Assembly (NCBI GenBank): GCA_027604705.1
Contig: JADHYV010000073.1
Location: 1-64,000, forward strand
Source of the DNA: Allomyces arbusculus
Lineage: Eukaryota; Blastocladiomycota; Blastocladiomycetes; Blastocladiales; Blastocladiaceae
Direction: 5' to 3'
DNA length: 64,000 nt
Shown: positions 11,238 through 21,730 of the stretch, in pieces
Numbering within the stretch: the first letter of the stretch is position 1
Layout of the letters: each line of letters opens with the position of its first letter
Position numbers and translations under genes: made by a program
Notes under the pieces: generated by a model
What the model was told of the DNA's origin: nothing
Databases searched by the model: none
Seen by the model: the letters and a program-made list of their open reading frames with translations, nothing else

Positions 11238-11599
11238 GCACGAGTTCGCCGGTGTGGTTTTCTGTATTGCGCATTCTTTTTTGATTACTCGTGCTATCTT
11301 GTATTTCTTTTTTTGTCCTTTTTTGCAATCTCATAGAGCTATGTCACTTTTTGTCGCGTGGTGGTGATTGTGCTAACCGTGATCGGACTGGGTTTGGAGG
11401 AAGAATTCTGCCAGACCTTTCTGGCCCAGGCCAGGCCTTCTACATGAGAGGCAACCAGATCAAAATCCAATGCAACGACAAGAGAAGAGCATCCGATGCA
11501 AGCAGACTTGTCAGCAGGCCAATAGCAAATATCGTGGCACGTCGATGCTGCAAGAAAGCTTCGCAAAGGAAGTGTGCGTCGACATCTAGCGTAGAGCGG

Positions 11600-12679
11600 C
11601 TGGCTCATGAGCGGCAAGAACAGGCGCTGGTTGCGCCGTCGGCGATTCATGCGGAAAGTGCGCAGCTTACCCCTATCCTCGACCAAGATGTCCGAGGCTA
11701 AGACTTGCGACATCGCGAAACATTTCGCGATTCCTTTGAACACGTTGATGAAGCGCCGCTCCGGGCCCATTCGCGCAATCACCGCCCCGAGTTCGCCAAT
11801 TTTGACTGCGACTGGGCCAAGACTTGCGCAAACATGGACGTGACGCGCCCCTTGAACGTGCCGCTGGTGAAGACAGCCTGCTGGATCAGGGCCTTGGCGC
11901 GACGGGCTTGGATCCGGTGGAGCTGGGTCAAATCGGCAATGGTATGGAAGCAGATCATGGAGCAGGAAATGCTGGTCAGATTTACCCAAAGAACGCGGTC
12001 ATGCCTCACCTCACATCCCACCACCACAGTGCACTCGACCCAGTACTTAACGGACGGGCCACTTGAGTTGGTCCAAGCGCCTCGACCTCGTCCTCGTCCT
12101 CGTCCACGTGGCCTGAGCCATCCAGGTTACCGCCCAACTCAAGGTCGGAAAGGTCCGACTCGGGTCCATGCTCTTTGTGCGTCGCAATCTGCGGCGACGC
12201 GGCTGACACTGGCGTAGAGGAGAATGACAATGACGACCAGGGTGATGGGGTTGGTGAAGACGACCGCGGCTTCATGCTTGTCAGTTGGTAGGTGCAGCGG
12301 TACGGTGCGGGTTGGACCGACGAGGACGCGGCGATTCATCGGCTTGCAGTTGGTCGCCGAGTTCCTCGGTCAGAAACATGTTCCGGGGCAGGAAAATAGT
12401 GCGTCATACTCACATTCCGAGTCAGCACCAAGCCAGAACCACGACACAAAAGTCGGTCAATTCCAGAGCTCCCATTGGCGGCTCAGAAAGGGCGTCCTTG
12501 CACTCGGGTGCATTGCGCCAGCTGTCGTCATGGTCCTTGAGCGAGCACAGAAACGCCTCGACGTGCTCGATCACGTCCAGCGTTTCCTCAGGCTTGACCT
12601 TGCTGAGCGCCTTGGCCGTGAGGTTTTTGAGGCCCCTGCACAGTATTTGTCGCGTCGCAAATTGAAATGGTTGGCGAAT

Positions 12680-12710
<31 letters not shown>

Positions 12711-12720
12711 TCATCAGTCT
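11600..12720 (-). pseudogene. Unresolved coding remains or multi-exon gene
   Basis: Several minus-strand stretches look coding but lie in different frames. About 12635-12455 gives LTAKALSKVKPEETLDVIEH and a following SLKDHDDSWRNAPECKDAL. About 12395-12310 gives RNMFLTEELGDQLQADE. About 12285-12195 gives a hydrophobic helix NPITLVVIVILLYASVS. About 11990-11850 gives TIADLTQLHRIQARRAKALI, and 11760-11600 gives GPERRFINVFKGIAKCF. Not all pieces are joined by convincing introns, so this may be a damaged gene or a real gene I cannot splice. Family not recognised. One membrane span is likely. From 11238 to 11600 only AT-rich 3' flank is seen. Confidence 0.35.
12680..12713. repeat. (TCG)n microsatellite
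   Basis: About ten TCG units followed by TCA units. On the minus strand it could encode a polythreonine run at the 5' side of the unresolved coding remains, or it may be non-coding. Confidence 0.85.
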
Positions 12721-12947
12721 GTCACAGTCCGCGTGTGTGAGACGCTGACTGGGCAGAAACAGACTGAAACGTCGAAGGAAAGTGGGCGAAGAAGCATGCC
12801 ACCTTTCCGCACCTTTCTGCGACAGCAAGAAATCAAGCATGGATTATTGTTAACTGCTTCAAACGGTTGGTATCTACAAACGCACCCGCGCGCGACAACA
12901 ACACCCTCCCCGTCCAACCCGACCTCCCAATCCCTTCCGAGGACCCC

Positions 12948-15315
12948 TCACCCAGCCACGACGGTCCGCGGCGCCGGCACCGGCACGTCGCACGCCTTGC
13001 GCAACACGACTTGGGCATGGTCCATATCCTCAATAATTCGCGTGTGTGCCTGCTGCCACTTGCTCACCCCTTTGACGACCGCCGCGACCAGCCCGACCGC
13101 ATGTTCGGCTGACGGCGTGTGCGGTCTTCGGCCGAGCACAAGCCCGGGTACGCTCGGCGTCTGGTCCACCCCCACCCCCACCCCCACTCCCGTTGCAACG
13201 GGATTCCGGGGCACGAGCACGACGCGTACGACCCGTGCGCGGTCCATGACGGCACGTACGTCCGGATCATTCCCATCGGCCAGTGCGAGCGCTGAAGCCA
13301 CAGGCACGACCGGGTCCCCGTGCGCGGCGACGAGGGCCACGCGCGCGAATTGCGGCAGCGGCGAGTCATGCCAGACGGCGCGGGTCGCGGCGCGGTCGCG
13401 CAAGAGATCGGTCAGGGTGGCTGGAAGTAGGCGAGCGGGACATGCGGCTTTCAGGACCGACAGACCCGCACGGACGACCGTCTTGGATACTTTCAGGTGC
13501 ACAGGCACTGGACGGAGAGCGGGGGCGGTCGCGAGGGCGTGCGCTGCGGGGTCGACGGAGGCGCGGCGGGTCGCAGGTGGAGAAGAGGGGGGAGTGAGCA
13601 GGCCCATGTGCGGTCCGGCAATGGAGAGAAACGTGTCCCACGTAGCGGTCGCAAACGCGGCCGCGAACGCCGGGTGTGCAGCAACATGGTGCAAAATCAC
13701 AGCACCGAGCGAGAACCCAATCAGCGAGACACGCGTCACATTCAACGGCCCCGGGGATCGTCGCGATGACGGTTTGCTCACGTAGGCGATGATTTCCTTG
13801 AGCGCCGCATCGACCTGCGCGTGAATTGGCGCGTGTTCCGGGATCGTAGCGAGCATCAGGACGGCCGGTGCGTGGTCCCATCTCAAATCGGATCCAGGCC
13901 GCCCGCGCGCATGGTGGTACCGGAAGAGAATGGCCGACTTGACGTGGGCCAGGTCCGAGGCCGAGCCACGGTACCCGTGCGCACAGACGACAAGGTGACG
14001 GCCCGTATCGTCGTCGGTGTCGATATCGAGTCTCGGGCGTAGACGCGCATCAACTTCGCCCTCGTGGCGACCCGAGAGCAAGGCGGGACCAAGCCGCTGT
14101 TGGCCCCACTGGTACCGCGCAATCAAAAATGGCGGGCGGCACACGCTCGGTGGTGCAACGGCGGCCGTATCGACCCACAACGTGTCATTGTCGTCGTTGA
14201 AGGGGCGGAACCGCGGCGCCGTGGACCCGGACGTGCGTGATGGCAGAGTATGGTACAAAGCGGCCGACCGCGTGCGGTCCGACCGGTCGAGCGGTGCGAC
14301 TTTAAAGACGGCATCAATCTGGCACGCGGCAGGGAACGGGAACATGATGGACTGGTACCCGTCCTGCGTGTCGAGCACGGGCACGGTTACGCGCGAGAGC
14401 CGGATCCACGGTGGCGCCGGTGTAGGTGCGTAGACAGCTGGGTTCATTGGGTTCATGATTGGGTCGATCGAGGATGGTGGCGAGCTCGAAGGACGGAGCC
14501 GTAGGGTGGAGAGACGGCGCGCGAGCCGCGCGGGCGCCGACGCTGGTCGTGACGTCGGCGTGAGTGACGACGACGAGGAACGCTGGTAGTAGAGGTCGAC
14601 CTGGACCTGCGCAAGCGACCAGTCAACGTGCAGCGTCGGTGGAGCACGTGCATGGTGGCCGAGTGGGGCGTTGGGCGGCACGGCGTGCACAGTCACGTCA
14701 AAATCGCGATTGGTGAGGTGCGTCTCCTGCGCGACCTGCAGCTCGTATCTGATTTCCGTCGGCGGGGACGTGAAGGAGCACACGACGACGGGCGCAGGCA
14801 GCTTGCGCTTGGAGGACGAGGATGAGGACGACGACGCGGACACGGCTACAGTTGAGGGCATCGTCGAGCGTCATTTTCCTGGCTCCACACTGTTTGATCC
14901 TGCAAAGAGAACAGCGCGTACAAGACCGCGGCGCTGCTGCGAACGCTTCCGCATGCTGATGCTGCTCGGGTTGCTGCTGCTCGTTCTGCCGCGGCAGCGA
15001 TCCTGCAATGTCCTCCCATGCGTCGTCATCGTAACCGGAATCGGTCCGCGACGCCGGCGCCGTTCCCCCCTCCTGGCCGTCGAGATGAGCCCAGGTCCAC
15101 AGCAAGGCTGAAGGCGGCAGCAACACCGAAACGTGGTAGGCGTAGAACCCGCGGCGCCAGACGTGTACAGCGTGGAGCGGGCCCGTGGCAAGCGACAGGC
15201 GCGCCGTGACGGAGACGGGGCGACGCGGCGCGCACTCGAGGGAACGTAAGCGGCGCGACATGGACGAGGTGCCGAGCGGCGAGGGCCGCGGGAGCAGGTC
15301 GGCGGTGCCGATCAT
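12948..15315 (-). CDS. FAM135-like serine lipase/esterase (DUF676 type)
   Basis: The large last exon (to about 14861) encodes some 600 residues with an alpha/beta-hydrolase core: HLVVCAHGYRGSASDL (oxyanion strand and turn), VSLIGFSLGAVILHH (nucleophile serine in GFSLG), FLSIAGPHMGLL after it, and LVAAHGDPVVP, which likely holds the acidic residue. The upstream exon (from an ATG at 15315, alternatively 15258) has HAVHVWRRGFYAYHVSVLL, which resembles the conserved N-terminal FAM135 segment. An intron lies between the two parts near 14870-14950; its exact borders are not settled. Low-complexity Ser/Pro stretches separate the N-terminal and catalytic parts. A lipid ester substrate is predicted from the family only. 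Confidence 0.82.
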
Positions 15316-16163
15316 GGACAGCGGCGTGGGTTGCAGTTGCCGCTTGTTGGGTGTGCGGGCGGCGGGCAGAGCAGGGAGAGGCAAACGGGCGCGGTCGTGG
15401 TCGAGGTTGTCGGGTGAGCAAAGGCGGCAGGATCGCGCTTTGCGGAGGCACGCGCACGCGGCGCCCGCACGCGGAGTCGCTGAGGTCGGTTGGCGTGGCT
15501 GCGGCAGGTGAGGGGGCGCGGCGGCGGCCGCGTCGGAGCGGAAGGGCGGCGGCAGCGGCGCCGACGTCAACGACGAGCACGAGCAAGATGGAGGGAGTGC
15601 GGCTCGAGGACAGGGCGAGGAGAGCGCGGGCCCGCACAGTTGGAGTTTAGGCCGCCGAGTGCTGAGCAGCTTGGCCCGACGGCGAACCTGCAGCGAAAGT
15701 GGGGCGAAAGGGGGCGAAAGAGAGGTGAACGCAGAGCGAATGCACGCCGCTCCTTTTCGTCTGGCACCAGCCGCGCCTGGCCGCTGCCTCCGGGGGGTCG
15801 ACACCAAAAAGGGTCACGTTGCCGCTGAAGCGCCAGGCACTGCCCCAAACGTGACGAATCACGCCTGGGCGACGCCAGGTCGGTCCGCCTGCTCACGCCA
15901 CTGCGACACACCAGTCGACCAGTTTAACGCCATGCTCGACACGCCCGACATGGTCGACCTGGTCAGTCCATCGCGGCCGACGACGAGACCAAACCAACCA
16001 CGACGCCTGCACCACGAGCACGCGCACCGGAAGCACCTGCAGCGCCAGCAACACGCCTGCGTCTGCTGCAACACCAACAAAATCAGCTCGTGCACCCGCC
16101 ACCTCCGACCTCTTGACCTCGCGCACGCCAAGAATCGACCGACCTTCTCCCATCTCAAACACA
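15316..16163. promoter_or_regulatory. Divergent intergenic region (FAM135-like / SNARE)
   Basis: About 850 bases, GC-rich, between head-to-head start codons. A 5' leader of the lipase gene probably lies on the left. No named motif is seen. Confidence 0.35.
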
Positions 16164-17213
16164 ATGAGCACCCCCACCCCGCCCGCCGCCGGATGGTGCG
16201 CTTCCGCTCGCCTGCCTGCACCGGATCCAGCTCGCACGAACGCGCTGCTGACCAGCCAGGACCTTTGTCCACCAGGCGTGCCGACCTTGCTGCGCTCACG
16301 GCGCTCGCCGATTCGACGTTACTACTCGCCATGGATGCTGAGACCGCCGCCTCGGCCTCGATTGGCGTGCCCGCCATGCCCTCGGCCATTGTCGACCGCT
16401 TGCGCACGCAGATCCAGACCGTGGCCGACCGCTTGGTCCTCAGTGAGCGGCAGTTGAACGCGGCCGAGGCATCGTTTGCCCTGTATTCACCTCTTCGACC
16501 AATGTAACGCGTCTGCACCTGAAAACGATGTGACCAACCCCCCATTGACCATTGTAGACCCGCGGCCGAACTGCGCGATTGGGAAACCAACCTGCTCAGC
16601 GTTGCCGCAAGGCTCGAAAAGATCCGCGACGTGACCGACGATGCGCTTACCGTACCCGTCCCCAAGATCGCGCGCGTTTCGCTCGCTGAAAAGCGCAACG
16701 AGCTGCTCGGGTCCGCGGCCAATGCACCATCACCATCCAATTCACGAGCCATGGGTGCGGGCGCTGTGGACATGTCGCCCGCGCAGTTGCAGTTGTTGCA
16801 GCAGGAGATGATTGATGGTACTTCAGGACCCCCCTGCTCGACCATTCCCATGGCCACGCTGATCGGATCCCGCGAGCATTGTCCAAGACGGCCAACTTGA
16901 CGCACTCGCGGCCGTCGTCGGCCGGCAAAAACTGGTCGCGCTCGACATGGACGGCGAGCTCGACACGCAAGTCAGGCTGCTTGATACGTTTGACGAAGAT
17001 CTCGACCAGACCGAGTCCAGGTTGCGGCGCACGCAGCAGAGCGTGGCTAATGTCTTGACCAAGAGTTCCGCATGTACGACTCGATGCGTTCGCTGTGTCC
17101 ACTTTGTGTTCGCTCACGAATCTGACCACCCATGAACGCGATGTATAGCAAGCGCATGGTGGTTGATTGCTGCCCTCGTCATCATCCTAGTCCTGCTCAT
17201 CGTCATCCTCTAG
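16164..17213 (+). CDS. Qc-SNARE, syntaxin-8-like
   Basis: Small spliced gene. Exon 1 (MSTPTPPAAGW) ends at a GTGCGC donor and joins RADLAALTALADSTLLLAM near 16279. Later exons carry a helical region, SLAEKRNELL, and MSPAQLQLLQQEMID. The SNARE motif follows: QDGQLDALAAVVGRQKLVAL then DMDGELDTQVRLLDTFDEDL and RLRRTQQSVANV, matching the syntaxin-8/6 Qc signature. The final exon begins after the TAG near 17147 and gives SSAWWLIAALVIILVLLIVI, a C-terminal membrane anchor ending at the stop at 17211-17213. The intron between EMID and QDGQ (about 16816-16872) is not cleanly resolved. Predicted role: endosome/vacuole or Golgi membrane fusion. Ends 82 bases before the convergent HDEL-protein gene. Confidence 0.9.
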
Positions 17214-17295
17214 TGCGCCGCACGAACGGATGCCAAAATCGAGCGATATCTTCTTTTGTACATATATAAATACCGATTTCCTCCTCGGCTCTCGT

Positions 17296-18022
17296 CTACA
17301 GCTCGTCGTGGCCCTCTGGCATGGCCGCCGCCTGCTGTTGCGCAAGGTACTTTGTAAACGCAAACTTGTCCTTGGCCGCCTCCTTCGCAAACTTCTTGAG
17401 CGACCCAGAGTCGAGCTCGCCCTCGTACTCGAACAGCACCTGGCCGTTCTTGAAGACGAGGAACGTTGGGTACCCGTCAATCTCGAGGTCATCACAAATG
17501 GCTACGAGAGGATCATCACCGTCGTGAGCATCACATTTCAAGAACGCATCAACGGGTCCCAGCAGCGCCCGTACCTTCATTCGCCTCGCAGTTCAGCTTG
17601 CCGATATGGAACCCCTTGGCCTGGATTTTCTTGGTATTACGCGCGAAATTGCGGTAGGCGGGCGCAGCGCGCTTGCAGTGCGGGCACCATGGCGTCATAA
17701 ATTTGACCATCCTACAAAACAGTCAAGGCAACACATCAGGGACAAGCCGAATACCGCCGCAACGTGGCCAAAAATGAACGCACCAGACGTCCGACCGAAT
17801 ACTGCTCGTGAAATTGGCCGCCGACAGCTCAAGGACTTGGCCCACGGGCAGCGCTGGCGGCATCGACTTGGCCGACGACGCGGCCTCTTTTGGCGTTGGC
17901 GGCACGGCATTGTCAGCAGCAGCCATTACAGCCGGAAGCAGGCATGCGGTCGCAAGGAGGAGCGCGGCAAGGGCCGCGAGCACGGCGCGCAGGGACGGGT
18001 GGCGAGCAACGGTCGTGGTCAT
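17296..18022 (-). CDS. ER thioredoxin-fold protein (PDI-like) with HDEL tail
   Basis: About 195 residues in three exons. A signal peptide is evident: a positive start, then AVLAALAALLLATACLL. One thioredoxin domain follows: VWMVKFMTPWCPHCKRAAPA with a CPHC redox site, KLNCEANEAICDDLEIDGYP (the cis-proline region) and FLVFKNGQVLFEYEGELD. It ends in EGHDEL, an ER-retrieval signal. Introns near 17737-17705 and 17567-17510 were set by phase (GTGCGT and GTACGG donors) and both joins restore conserved sequence. Single-domain, so shorter than classical PDI. Predicted to act on disulphides of secretory proteins in the ER lumen. Divergent from the membrane-protein gene at 18545. Confidence 0.92.
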
Positions 18023-18544
18023 GGTTGCTGGAGCAAAGTTGGCTAGTCTTAAGCAAGGGTCTCCGGCGGTGGCAAGACGATGGAGATTTAAGAGAAGAGG
18101 CGCGCGGTGCACTTGCTGCCCGAACAGAATTGAAGAGGAGCACGGTGGTGCTGACAATGCTGATAGAGCTGACGGCAGACCACGTCACGTTCATTTAGGC
18201 AAAATGACCGCCATCAGCGCCATCGAGACCTTGAATCACCGACATGAAGCTCATCAAGCCAGACTTGGCGGCGTTCTGGAACCTTCGGCGCACCTTTGTC
18301 CCGCGGCGTGCAGCAGCTGAAACATGTGAGAGACTTTTGATGCGCACGGTTTAGGTAAAAATGAAACAAGACTGGCGAAACTGGCGCGACGTGGCAGGCT
18401 TGATTGCCACTTTCTCCTCCCACTTTCGCCACGCCCTTGGCGACAGGTCGATCCTCGCCTCCACATTGAAACTGCTCTTTCTCCCTCCAACGCCGACCGC
18501 ATTTGGAATTTGAAAAACACCAGCTGCAACCAACACTGACCACC
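18023..18544. promoter_or_regulatory. Divergent intergenic region (HDEL protein / membrane protein)
   Basis: About 520 bases between divergent start codons; mixed composition. No clear core-promoter motif. Confidence 0.35.
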
Positions 18545-19330
18545 ATGACCGACCAACACGACAACACGGCCGCGGCCGTGCACGCCAACGACGTGCAAGC
18601 ACACGCGAGCGCCGACGGTCTCCGCGCACGCGGCGCCGCTGCCAAGACTGCCGAAACCAAGCCCGTCGCGAGCGAGCCCGTCGACAGTGGCGCGTCGGAC
18701 GTGGACGACGAGGACAAGCAGGTTGCCATCGCCGACGGCGACGTGGTGGCTGACCCGGAGGAGTTGCAAGAAGAGGACGAGGACGATGGCAAGTGCGTAC
18801 TCTATCTCCCTGATTGTCTGAATGTACGGTCGTGATGGTGCCGAAACTAACGATGCCTTTGTCTTTCTACCAGGCTCAAGGGTTGGAAGCGCAACCTCGC
18901 TCTCGTCGCCGTGTTCACGGCCATTTTCGTGTGGGCCGTCTCGACGGTCACCATCTCCCAGATCTTTATGAACCTGTTCTCGTGCTCGCAGGCGCAGCAC
19001 AACCACTACCAGTCGCACGGGATCGAGGACCCGATGCGGTGGATGATGACATGCGATTTCTTGGGCCAACCGGACATGTCGCCATACTCGTTGCCCGACA
19101 ACCCGCCGCCGTTCACGCTGCCAGACCCGCTGTGCCTGCCCAAGTGCGAGCGCGCTCCCTTCTGGCCGCAGTGGCTCGAGAACGCCTACGTGCCGATCAC
19201 GGCCGTGCAGAGCAAGTGGCACGACGCGCAGCATGTCGCGTATATCGCGTACCGCATCGTGCGCCGGTTGGTGTTGCTGGGTTGGTACCGCCACATCTAC
19301 CCGGTCGTCAAGCCGTACCTCGGCGTGTAG
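18545..19330 (+). CDS. Single-span membrane protein of unknown function
   Basis: Two exons (18545-18792 and 18874-19330) around an intron with a GTGCGT donor and an ACTAAC branch site. About 234 residues. The first 80 are polar and acidic, ending in EELQEEDEDDGK. Then LKGWKRNLALVAVFTAIFVW starts a membrane helix that runs through AVSTVTISQIF. The remaining 120 residues include paired cysteines (MTCDFLGQ, DPLCLPKCERAP), many prolines and aromatic residues, and end VVKPYLGV. Positive charges before the helix favour an N-in topology with the Cys-containing part in the lumen or outside. Family not recognised. Confidence 0.8.
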
Positions 19331-19440
19331 GCGGTGCGGTAGGGGCGTGGGATCGCCGTGCTTCGCTGATGTGGGACGCGGACGCGGTCGCTGGTCGCTG
19401 ATCAGACGGCGCAGGACAGGAGATGGATTGCCACAGGCGA
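19331..19440. other. 3' flank of the membrane-protein gene
   Basis: GC-rich 3' flank. Composition changes to CpG-poor from about 19440. Confidence 0.4.
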
Positions 19441-21730
19441 GTTGTAAAATTATCTTCTTGGGTGAGGTTCCTACCGTGAATACACAAGACCATCATAGAT
19501 AACAATTGGTACAGCAACCGGTATTGTGACCCTTCATGGGTCGTGTCAGTCCTGAATTGACAGCCCAAGGACAAGGGTGGAGAAGCATGGGAAAGGTCTT
19601 GGCCAGGTGCTGCCAAGAAAAAGGTTCCCCAGCTGGCACAAATCGTGCGGATCCTGCCACGAATTGAGGCTCTGAAAAAGGGCGGGCTTGGCCCATGATC
19701 GATCAGTGATGCCTTTTTCGACAATGACAGTGTGATGTGCTTGCTCAAGTTGCATTTGGACCTCAACCAGGAGCTGGGCGAGACCACAGTAGCCTAAACG
19801 TGAAGACATCATTGGTCCATCAGAGATTGAGCGGGCGGTGCAAAACGGGCGAAGTATTGCACGTGCATGCGGGCTGTGATGTGAAGAGAGCAGGAGGGCG
19901 CATCCTCATGCGCATCAGGTGGTTTGCATTGAGGATGAGTGAGTGTTGGGTGGGCTAAGTGCATGTTGTGAAGTTCTGGCCATTTGGGCCATGTGAAGCT
20001 CATTGCGGTTCAGCATCAATATGGTCGAACAAAGTTAAGGGCGATGGTTGTGTGCAAGAGGAAATATTAATGGGTTGTGGTGTGTGCACAGCCATCTGTC
20101 CAGGTCTACAGTGCATATATTGCCATATCCACAATACATGCACCTTGTCAATGAGGCTTGATAGCTACAACAAACCTTTCAATGTTTTTTGGTGTTATCT
20201 CCCTTATACTTGTTGTTTTGCTACTTGTGCTGTTGTGCTGTTCATGTTGCTGTGCTGTTGTTGGCAAAATGCTGTAATGGGTCACTTAGTTCTTTCACTT
20301 CAGGGGTGCAAATGGAGTGAGATGGGATTCAGGGGGCAAGAGAACTCGTTCATACTTTGTTGATCCAACCAGAGCTAATTTCATGCTGCTCAGTTAGTGT
20401 TGGAGACAGCTGCACCCTGCACATTACACCTCCATTTCCCTGGTGTATAGCCTGATGCTCTTGCTTTCTAACCATTTCTCCTCAATTAGAAAATGCACAA
20501 GTAGCGCTCTTGTCAACAAAGACCATGGAAAGGGAGACATTTGGAATGGTGAGGCTTATTTGTTGTACTTCATTTGAGCGCCACCCTTCCCCCCCTGCCC
20601 CCCACCTGCCAAGGTGCTGCTGAGACTCTGCTGCAGCTGGCGGCTGCAGCAACAATGGCAGCCAACATGCAATGAGGTGGATAGGAGGCACAATGCCATG
20701 ATGCACTGACCTCACACACAATGTTGCCAAGTGCTGAGACTGGCTGTGACAACTGTTGGCATTTCATACTGAGGGAGAGCCACACTGAAAAATCGGGTGA
20801 CATAGCAATGTGTTGTATTTATAGGCAGTACAGCAATGTGTTGTGCACTGAGAATGGTTGCAATTGTTGAGGCTGACAGCCACAACCACAGCACTTTCCA
20901 CCCACTTTTTTGCTGCCAATCACTATTGCAAGGCTCCCCCACCATGGCAAACTGTGACTACACCATGGCGGCTGGAGCAGCGCCCAAACAATATCACAAC
21001 AAACAAGCCTTGCCATGTCATCACCCCTGCAAATGTGGGAAAGTGCAGGGGCAAATTAGGACCTATGCTGTGCAACTGCTTGCTTGCTTGCCCAGTCATG
21101 CACTGTTGCACAAACAACACCCAACCATTTGTGAAGCCCAAGCCCAGTGTGATGACTGGTGGCATGGGTGGGTATGAGCGCCTCTGAGACAGTTTGCATG
21201 AAACTGATTTGTGTTGGTGCCTCTTGACTGACATTCACCAAACCTAGAAGTCAGCCTTGTTTGGTGAGTGCTCTGGCTCTGTACAAGATGCACATGGTCC
21301 AGCAGTGACATGATCTTGCTCATGCCAGCATCAAGGGAAAAGGATGCTGCCCAAGTTAGCAGCAGTTATGTCTGCAAGAATTGATGAGGTTGTGTCACAG
21401 AAAAGCTTGGGTATCCTCATTGTGACCTGAGAGTTCCCTAAGGTCCTGTGTTGGCATTTATGGCAAAGACATGTTTGCACACAGAGATGAGGCATACCCA
21501 GCTGGCTTTCTATCTGGCCACACAGAAACCTCGGCTCAGGACTTGAAGAAGTCTCAAATGACCACGTTTTCAAAGGAAAGAAATTGCCTGCATGAAAAAT
21601 ATCAGTGCTGGCGCTTTTGTGTGTCAAATCTTTACCTGTTGGCAACAGCCTTACCCAACTATGCTATGGCATGCAAAATAAGAACAACAAGCAATTTGCT
21701 CAACACTCAAATGTGACAACACTCGACCCC
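19440..21730. other. CpG-poor block, no intact gene
   Basis: Lower GC and nearly without CG dinucleotides: 20161-20460 contains a single CG, while 60001-60060 in a gene contains nine. TG and CA are plentiful. Open frames are short and show no domain I recognise. A TGTTGGAGACAGC-type start near 20398 could be an LTR edge, but no partner or coding remains support it. Reads as old, formerly methylated repeat-like DNA. Confidence 0.5.

Noticed and set aside
16501-16900. Treating the Qc-SNARE as two separate short genes
   Set aside because: The last exon supplies an in-phase tail anchor, and the helix, SNARE motif and anchor appear in the normal order; only one intron remains unclear.
20398-20500. 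Possible LTR start (TGTTGGAGACAGC) in the second CpG-poor block
   Set aside because: No matching second LTR, polypurine tract or coding remains nearby; a short motif alone is not enough.
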